This document shows, one piece after another, positions 9,686-14,913 of a DNA stretch of 14,913 nucleotides. The stretch is from Gyrodactylus bullatarudis (Eukaryota > Platyhelminthes > Monogenea > Gyrodactylidea > Gyrodactylidae). How positions within the stretch are numbered: the stretch's first letter is position 1; each line of letters starts with the position of its first letter. The notes beneath the pieces were generated by a model that saw only the letters and a list, made by a program, of their open reading frames with translations, was not told where the DNA came from and did no database searches. A program made the translations under genes and the position numbers. Location of the stretch: positions 1 through 14,913 of the forward strand of contig SSNU01002979.1 of the NCBI GenBank assembly GCA_012064415.1, written 5' to 3'.

Positions 9686-10901
9686 TTATATTCGATTACA
9701 CAGTTCAACACAGTACTGATATATATTGGCGCGCTGATTACTACGGGCAACTCTTTCAGTATCTTTGAGCTGTCTGCCAATTAACCCATCCAAAGCATTA
9801 TGTCCTCGTGTTGGTCCATCATACTCGAGAATGACACTCCAAAATGTTTTCCACTGTATGAAGAAGACAACTCGCTGTAAATTTTGGTCGATTGCATCTT
9901 CCAAAAAGCTGATAAATCCTGCATTAGGGGCAACGTTTGCGGCAGTACCATCGCAATTAATTGCTCGTAATTTTAATTTGTCTGCTGAAGCACATCAAGG
10001 ATAACACGAGCAAATGTTTGTCCAGTCTGGTCTTCAGTAGCTTTTGATGCAACTAGTTTATTGCCAGGTAGTTCTGTTATCACGAGAAGATTGACTTTCA
10101 GATTTGTCTTGATAATGGTGGAAAATCTTGTATTGGAACTCCTCTTAGAAAAGTTTCCTTGGCTAATGCATCTTTTTTTAATTTATATTCGCTAACATAA
10201 ATTACATCACTCATTATTTTCATTTAGGTATTAGCTGTGTTTATTAAGCTAACAGCCCCAGCAACTTTGTAGGTTTGCGGCATCGGATGTGTGTTGTTCC
10301 TTCTACGTAGGACTTGGGCATCTTCCTCTGGTGGCACAAATCGTTCTCCTATGGAAGAATTTTTGTGTCCATCGGGGATGGTGTAGAATCATTAGCAGGA
10401 GCATCCTCAGTTTCCTCAACTGGAAATTGCTGCTGAATAATAACGTCTTCAGCCTCGACGATCTCGATTTCACGGATGTAGTCGTCAATTTTCATTTAAC
10501 GATTCTGACCTTGACTCTCTCCTTGAAATTCATTGTCAGATCATGATTGGGTTCATCAACATCACATGTAGATCTTTGGGTGTAGAGACAACTACATCTT
10601 GCTACAGGGAACAGCCTTTTCCAAGAGACACCACTTATGAACTCGATATTCATTTCGTTTGTTTTGTAAATCCTTTAAACTTTTGACAACGGCTCTGTAG
10701 TTTTTGGGCTCAATTCTGGCCGTTTCAGCATAATGCTTAATGAGTTCATCAGCAATAAAACGTCTTAGAGCTCCGTACGCCCAGGCTTGAGTTGTCGAAT
10801 TAAGTTTCAAAAAGTTGTAGACCTCTAGATTAGTTGGGAGAGTCGAAGTCTGAAGGATTTTCGAACAGATTATTGATATCTTTCATTGAATATCTGGGCA
10901 T
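9686..10901 (-). pseudogene. N-terminal/central part of an unclassified transposon-like protein, decayed
   Basis: Read on the minus strand from ATG 10899-10901 (MPRYSMKDINNLFENPSDF), with frame changes. In order: NFLKLNSTTQAWAYGALRRF, IADELIKHYAETARIEPKNY and SLKDLQNKRNEYR near 10810-10595; an acidic stretch (DDYIREIEIVEAEDVIIQQQ) near 10490-10420; GERFVPPEEDAQVLRRRN near 10350; VAGAVSLINTANT; SDVIYVSEYKLKKDALAKET near 10210-10150; KVNLLVITELPGNKLVASKA; DKLKLRAINCDGTAANVAPN; and VILEYDGPTRGHN, ending at TAA 9686-9688. From memory this order (EFVPP, SDR..V.LI, LVSG..., CFDTT.SNTG, CRHH, GPTSGP) matches the central part of the same family as the fragment at 9098-9661. At least four frame breaks make it a pseudogene or a gene with unresolved small introns. 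Confidence 0.5.
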
Positions 10902-10905
10902 TTCG

Positions 10906-10931
10906 CTGGAATTATTAGAAGAATGACTTAC
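10906..10931 (-). other. candidate 26-nt intron
   Basis: On the minus strand GTAAGTCATT...AATTCCAG immediately precedes the ATG at 10901. Removal would join a segment encoding SEPPPL to CEMPRYSM in frame. Splice signals are strong for this genome but there is no homology across the junction. Confidence 0.4.
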
Positions 10932-10934
10932 AAA

Positions 10935-10943
10935 GGGGGGGGG
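10935..10943 (+). repeat. G9 homopolymer
   Basis: Nine consecutive G in an otherwise AT-rich setting, directly beside the candidate intron donor. Possible sequencing-length uncertainty. Confidence 0.8.
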
Positions 10944-10987
10944 TTCAGAGATTTTGATTGTGTTCTCAAGTTGTTATAAATTAAAAC

Positions 10988-11272
10988 GGCTAAACTTAAG
11001 TTGGACCGAGCACCCTAAAATCATTAATATTACATCCCTTGTAAGTAGCTATGTAATATAAAAATATTATATAACTAAATAATATTATCAATAAAAAGCA
11101 TTAAATACTCACAAAAATAAATTTATTGACATGAATTTACATTAAACTTTTTATAATTCGTTCAGCGATAATTCCTGGATCAAGATCAACGTTCATCTGA
11201 ATACATGAAAACTGGCCAGTTTTAATCCAACACAAGTATAATCGATCCTCAGTTATCAATACAATTATATTT
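10988..11272 (+). repeat. left terminal inverted repeat of Merlin element
   Basis: 285 bp, matching the reverse complement of 12528-12809 at about 98% by eye. It contains the 16-bp perfect palindrome AAAACTGGCCAGTTTT at 11208-11223. Confidence 0.94.
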
Positions 11273-11692
11273 AATACTCCAAAATATGATTAGGTTCTGT
11301 CATTGGCTTGAGTACCAACATTTTTTAAAATAACTTAAAGCATGTTTAAAACAAAACATATTTTTCGAAGGTACACTTCTTATTTAAATTAACTCAATAG
11401 AAGACAATTATCATTCATCATTTTCAAAATTAATCATGCCTGAATCAAACATCTTCAACTTCCCTAACAAGGGAATCTCTATTGAGAATGTTGAAAAAAT
11501 GAATACTGTTTATCTGATGAGCAGTTATGACGAACATTTGGAAACCATAAAACTCTGCCAGTCTCGGATTGATATCTACAAACCGCAAGCATTCTTGTGG
11601 AGAGATTATGAAGCTCAACAAGAAAACTCAGGCAGTAGATCAATATGAATTTTTCTGCAATAAGTGCAGGAAGTTTGTTAGTATTCGAACTG

Positions 11693-11716
11693 GTAAGCTA
11701 TGTTAATTAATTTCAG
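11693..11716 (+). other. 24-nt intron in Merlin transposase
   Basis: GTAAGCTA...ATTTCAG. Removal joins SIRTG to TFFARSR, restoring the highly conserved RTGTFF motif of ISXO2-like transposases. Retained, it would insert an in-frame TAA. Confidence 0.9.
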
Positions 11717-12276
11717 GAACATTCTTTGCCCGATCAAGATTGGCGATTGTCCAGATCCTTTCAATAATATACCTGGTTCTCAAGTCTGCTACGAATCTAG
11801 ACTTGATTTGTGACATGGTCAAGATATCAGTTCCAACTGCTGTCGACTGGACCAATTTTGTTCGAGACATCTTTGTAGAACGTTTCCTCAATCAAGATCT
11901 TGTAGTCGGAGGCTTCGCCAAAGAAGTTCAAGTTGACGAGACCCATGTTGTAAGAAGAAAATTCCATAGAGGCCGGGAACTAGCCACTCAAGTATGGATT
12001 TTCGGAGGTGTAGATGAAGATGGAAATATCTTCATGAAAATCGTTGAAGAGCGAGACAAATCGACTCTTCACTCTCTAGTACGAAAGCACATAGCTCCTG
12101 GATCACATATTGTCAGTGACGAATGGAAAGGATATGCTGGCTTGGAGAAGTACGGTTATTCAAGATCTACTGTTTGTCATAAGAATGAATTTGTTAATAA
12201 AGAGGGATTGAACAGAATTGAAGCCATTTGGGGAGCTTTCAAACGGATGTTCAAGAACATTAGAAATAAGAAGGGA

Positions 12277-12300
12277 GTTTTATAGAATCTTATATTTCAG
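12277..12300 (+). other. candidate 24-nt second intron in Merlin transposase
   Basis: GTTTTATAG...ATTTCAG begins exactly where the long frame runs into TAG and ends exactly before the C-terminal EYLFKHYY-type block. The length fits the other introns. The junction is one base out of frame, so a nearby indel must also be assumed. Confidence 0.55.
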
Positions 12301-12527
12301 AATATTTATTTAAGCATTACTATAAAGAAAATAGAATGCATGAGTTTCTTAAAATTATCCTGTCGAATAAATTTATATTTATCCACATATTATCCTTTAT
12401 ATCCTTAATGAAATAATGTCTTAACTTGAAATTTGATCTCAATAAAAATTAACTAGAAATGAATTAAAAATATATAACTTAGTTAAGATTTCTCAGCGTA
12501 AAAAAGGCTTATCGTGTTGAACTGTTC

Positions 12528-12809
12528 AAATATAATTGTATTGATAACTGAGGATCGATTATACTTGTGTTGGATTAAAACTGGCCAGTTTTCATGTATT
12601 CAGATGAACGTTGACCTTGATCCAGGAATTATTGCTGAACGAGTTCTAAAAAGTTTAATGTAAATTCATGTCAATAAATTTATTTTTGTGAGTATTTAAT
12701 GCTTTTTATTGATAATATTATTTAATTATATAATATTTTTATATTACATAGCTACTTACAAGGGATATATTAATGATTTTAGGGTGCTCGGTCCAACTTA
12801 AGTTTAGCC
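12528..12809 (-). repeat. right terminal inverted repeat of Merlin element
   Basis: 282 bp, reverse complement of 10988-11272 with one 3-base gap and about five or six substitutions. The 16-bp palindrome recurs at 12577-12592. Confidence 0.94.
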
Positions 12810-12817
12810 ATTAAAAC

Positions 12818-14160
12818 AAAAAATGTATATTTTGCAACTAATTCTTCTGCAAGTGAGCGCAAATGGTTTCTAGAATTTTTCTTTTTCATCATATTTATCA
12901 CTCATTAAAGGCTTTACAACAAAGATAAATACACGCGCCAAATTCAAATTTCACTTTTTTTCACTCATTTTTCACTCGACTATCTAAGCGTAAATTTTGA
13001 GAAATAAAGCTTGAATTTTGATTAACATGCATAAAAATAAATGAAGAATCAGAATATCTATAAAGCGCAGCACGTTTGAAATTTCATCTATATCTAGTAC
13101 ACAGATGAAATTTGAATTTTTGTCAAAAATCGCTAAGTCTCTAATACAGTCTATTACAGAGTATTGTTTTAATTCAGTAAATCACTATATCTTGAAGCTA
13201 AACTAAGGTTTCGAACTAATATTTTAAAATGATGTTTATTTACAATATTTATTTAAAGAAGAATTCTTAAAATAAAATTTTTTAGTTCATTTAAATTAAT
13301 TTCAACCATTAGCGTTATTTCAAACAAGGAAAAAATATTAACCAGAATGTATTAGGATCTCAATTTACACATTTCAATTTACAAATTTAAAATTTCTCGT
13401 ATTCAGTGATTCAATGATGAAATAAACAAAATAATACAGGTAAAACCCCCTGAAAGTAGAACAGATTAATATTAATCGGGATAGTATTCCTATTATATAG
13501 GGTTTTTTGGGGAGAAGACTAGTGTCGTTTCATTGGTCAGTCCCTAAAGACCAATCATAGTCGAGTATACATTTTCGTAATTTTCTGAGGTCATTTTGAT
13601 CTGTAAGATAAATCTTTTTGCATGAATCAAAAGAGAATTCTTCGGACTATCTTAAACATTAAAAATAATTTTCCTAGCATACTGAATAAAAAACTTCTTT
13701 ATTTAAATTTTTTAGATAATATGAGTAGCATCATTCGAAAGAGCAAAAAAAGTTATGTACACTGTCAAATCTTCCATAAACCACAATTAAAACTGTAGGA
13801 ATAGTTTGATTTCGAAGTTATATCCCGATTTGATAGATAAAACTAAGGTTAAAAATCATTTCAATCGAAATTCAGAATTCTGATTCCCCTGCCCACCCTA
13901 ATTACGAATAAATCTATCCTTCAATACATATTACGTCATGGCTATGACCCCCAATGCATTAATGTGTGATAAACTATAGACCCCTTTTTCATTCAAAAAA
14001 CAATGATTGCATATGGTGATAACTTTAATCATGGGGAATAGTGTGTGTTAAGATTCCATTCAATAGTCTTTAGAGTATGAAAAACATTACGCTTCACAGT
14101 GTTAGTTCATTGAAAGTTGTTCTGTCTCAATAAAATGCTAGATAAACATTTTGTTTTAGA
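12818..14160. other. 1.3 kb without a recognisable gene
   Basis: AT-rich, no open frame with family resemblance. It contains several small symmetric sequences: an 11-bp stem AAATTTCATCT (13079-13089) with AGATGAAATTT (13103-13113); a 14-bp perfect palindrome GATTAATATTAATC (13464-13477); and ATTGGTC/GACCAAT (13532-13538 with 13549-13555). None matches a known RNA or element end. Confidence 0.5.
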
Positions 14161-14170
14161 TTCAAAAATT

Positions 14171-14485
14171 TTATTCATTGAAATCAAATACAGATGAATT
14201 CATATTTACATAAGTTTCTCGAAAATCAAGATTTTTCAATACACTTTTGGACCCATTCAAATTCATTGATCCTAAGTAATTGATTAATATTTCTATATCA
14301 TTCGAAATGTCTCTTCGAAGCTCTTCAGAATTTGTATCGGAAGGACTTATTATTCCAGTTGCTTCCCAACATTTTATTCTCGCTTCAAAGAAGGAAACAT
14401 GACCTTTACCCGTTAAAAGAGAATCCCTCCTCCTCCTGTTCTTCCACTCGCAAGAATAGAAGAGATGTTTAACGAAAACAGTCAT
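14171..14485 (-). CDS. hypothetical 104-residue open frame, unrecognised
   Basis: ATG at 14483-14485 to TAA 14171-14173, and the stop codon overlaps an AATAAAA polyadenylation-type signal. The first third is antisense to the mariner fragment at 14360-14629 and is probably a shadow there. The rest (EELRRDISNDIEILINYLGS, FRETYVNMNSSV) is polar and coding-like but matches no family I know. It could be the last exon of a spliced gene or chance. Confidence 0.25.
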   Translation of the reverse strand: MTVFVKHLFYSCEWKNRRRRDSLLTGKGHVSFFEARIKCWEATGIISPSDTNSEELRRDISNDIEILINYLGSMNLNGSKSVLKNLDFRETYVNMNSSVFDFNE

Positions 14486-14629
14486 TATTCATTGCGAGAG
14501 ATGGCTAGACTTAGTGGTTATTCAAGGGCCACCATTCAACGTACTCTCATCAAGGGTGGATATAAGAATCACTTTGACAAATGGATACCCCATGAGCTGA
14601 CTAATGCACACAAACGGAATATGAAATGA
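14360..14629 (+). pseudogene. mariner transposase, N-terminal DNA-binding fragment
   Basis: One frame gives SRFKEGNMTF, a TAA at 14417-14419, then PPPPVLPLARIEEMFNENS, then YSLREMARLSGYSRATIQRT (second helix-turn-helix), then GGYKNHFDKWIPHELTNAHK (the KLDKWVPHELTE linker that is a mariner hallmark), and a TGA at 14627-14629 just after it. The catalytic D,D34D domain is absent downstream, so this is a 3'-truncated, inactive copy. Confidence 0.83.
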
Positions 14630-14913
14630 AATGAAAAATTATATTTGGTATAGATATCAAAAATAAACAGAAATTCAAAAGTTTTTAGAAAAAGTTATTA
14701 GTTTTTTTGTCAAGGTTAGTGAATCTAGTAGAAATATCGTTGAAATAAGATGGAATTCTTTCAAGTAGATTGATATGCTTCATTTAATTGATAGATTTGG
14801 GATTGATTCTTTTAGGTCTGTTACGAGTTCTGGCAATTACTTCGGCACGATTCCATAAGGTATTTATTCTCTTATCACAAAGTATTATCGATCTGGCCAG
14901 GCGTCTATGACGT
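14630..14913. other. right edge, no gene recognised
   Basis: AT-rich with stops in all plus frames. A minus-strand open patch near 14795-14910 (RAEVIARTRNRPKRI) is basic but unassignable and runs off the window. Confidence 0.35.

Larger units (their letters stand above)
11436..12416 (+). pseudogene. Merlin/ISXO2-like DDE transposase, frameshifted
   Basis: Cut-and-paste transposase related to bacterial IS1016. ATG at 11436 opens MPESNIFNFPNKGISIENVE. A frame change between about 11555 and 11600 is needed to reach the zinc-ribbon part (CGEIMKLNKK, then FFCNKCRKFVSIRTG), which continues across a 24-nt intron into TFFARSRLAIVQILSIIYLV. The DDE domain shows Asp in KEVQVDETHVVRRK, Asp in HIVSDEWKGYAGL and Glu in GLNRIEAIWGAFKRMFKN. 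The exon reaches 12276; a last segment in another frame, EYLFKHYYKENRMHEFLKII, matches the Merlin C-terminus and ends at TAA 12414-12416, with AATAAA at 12441-12446. Removing the candidate second intron leaves a one-base offset, so this C-terminal exon also carries an indel. Active-site residues are retained. Confidence 0.9.
10988..12809 (+). mobile_element. Merlin (IS1016/ISXO2-like) DNA transposon
   Basis: An 1822-bp element starting GGCTAAACTTAAG and ending with its reverse complement, flanked by perfect 8-bp duplications ATTAAAAC (10980-10987 and 12810-12817). Eight-to-nine base duplications are characteristic of Merlin. Long inverted repeats (about 285 bp) enclose one transposase gene. 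The two arms differ at only about six positions plus a 3-base gap, so the insertion is young, yet the transposase is frameshifted; this copy may have been mobilised in trans. It sits just upstream of the minus-strand gene ending at 9686. Confidence 0.95.

Noticed and set aside
9765..10546. Plus-strand frames at 9765-10004 and 10289-10546
   Set aside because: The minus strand carries the better family matches (INCDGTAANV, DGPTRGHN, acidic linker); the plus frames look like shadows.
11703..11891. Minus-strand frame over the Merlin transposase
   Set aside because: Antisense shadow of a well-conserved ISXO2-like region.

Overview
The window reads as AT-rich eukaryotic nuclear DNA, most likely from an invertebrate or another small-intron eukaryote, and it is almost entirely transposon-derived. 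Standard stop codons fit. The intact transposase at 2590-3627 ends in TAG and its spliced frame has no internal TAA, TAG or TGA, which argues against ciliate codes that reassign TAA/TAG. A clear peculiarity is intron size: three well-supported introns, in two unrelated transposases, are each exactly 24 nt, and a fourth 24-nt candidate is present. Introns this small are known from dicyemids, Paramecium, nucleomorphs and some microsporidia; the source organism cannot be fixed from this window. No host housekeeping gene was recognised.

Left third (1-5420): a decayed non-LTR retrotransposon reverse transcriptase is split into three pieces (129-454, 2085-2186, 4784-5420) by two DNA transposons. 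The first, 457-2082, is a Tc1-type DD34E element with TA target duplication and IR/DR-type ends; its transposase is broken. The second, 2189-4780, is a 2.6-kb Tc1/mariner-superfamily element with a 19-bp perfect terminal inverted repeat and an intact two-intron transposase with DD35E spacing. Its long 3' half carries a tRNA-Lys-like pseudogene and a segment with 16 GATC sites in about 460 bp.

Middle (5770-9661): a Helitron RepHel remnant (helicase plus the linker before it, several frameshifts, Walker B motif lost) is followed by a 5'-truncated pogo/Tigger-type DDE_1 transposase fragment and then the C-terminal part of a poorly characterised transposon-like protein family.

Right part: the N-terminal and central part of what looks like the same family lies on the opposite strand (9686-10901), tail to tail with the C-terminal part, as if one gene had been cut by an inversion. 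Next is a well-bounded Merlin (ISXO2-like) element, 10988-12809, with 8-bp target duplications ATTAAAAC and roughly 285-bp terminal inverted repeats about 98% identical. Its transposase carries frameshifts. About 1.3 kb without a recognisable gene follows, then a mariner N-terminal fragment near the right edge.

The genes do not form a pathway. They record successive transposon insertions, the most recent probably being Merlin and the intact DD35E element.
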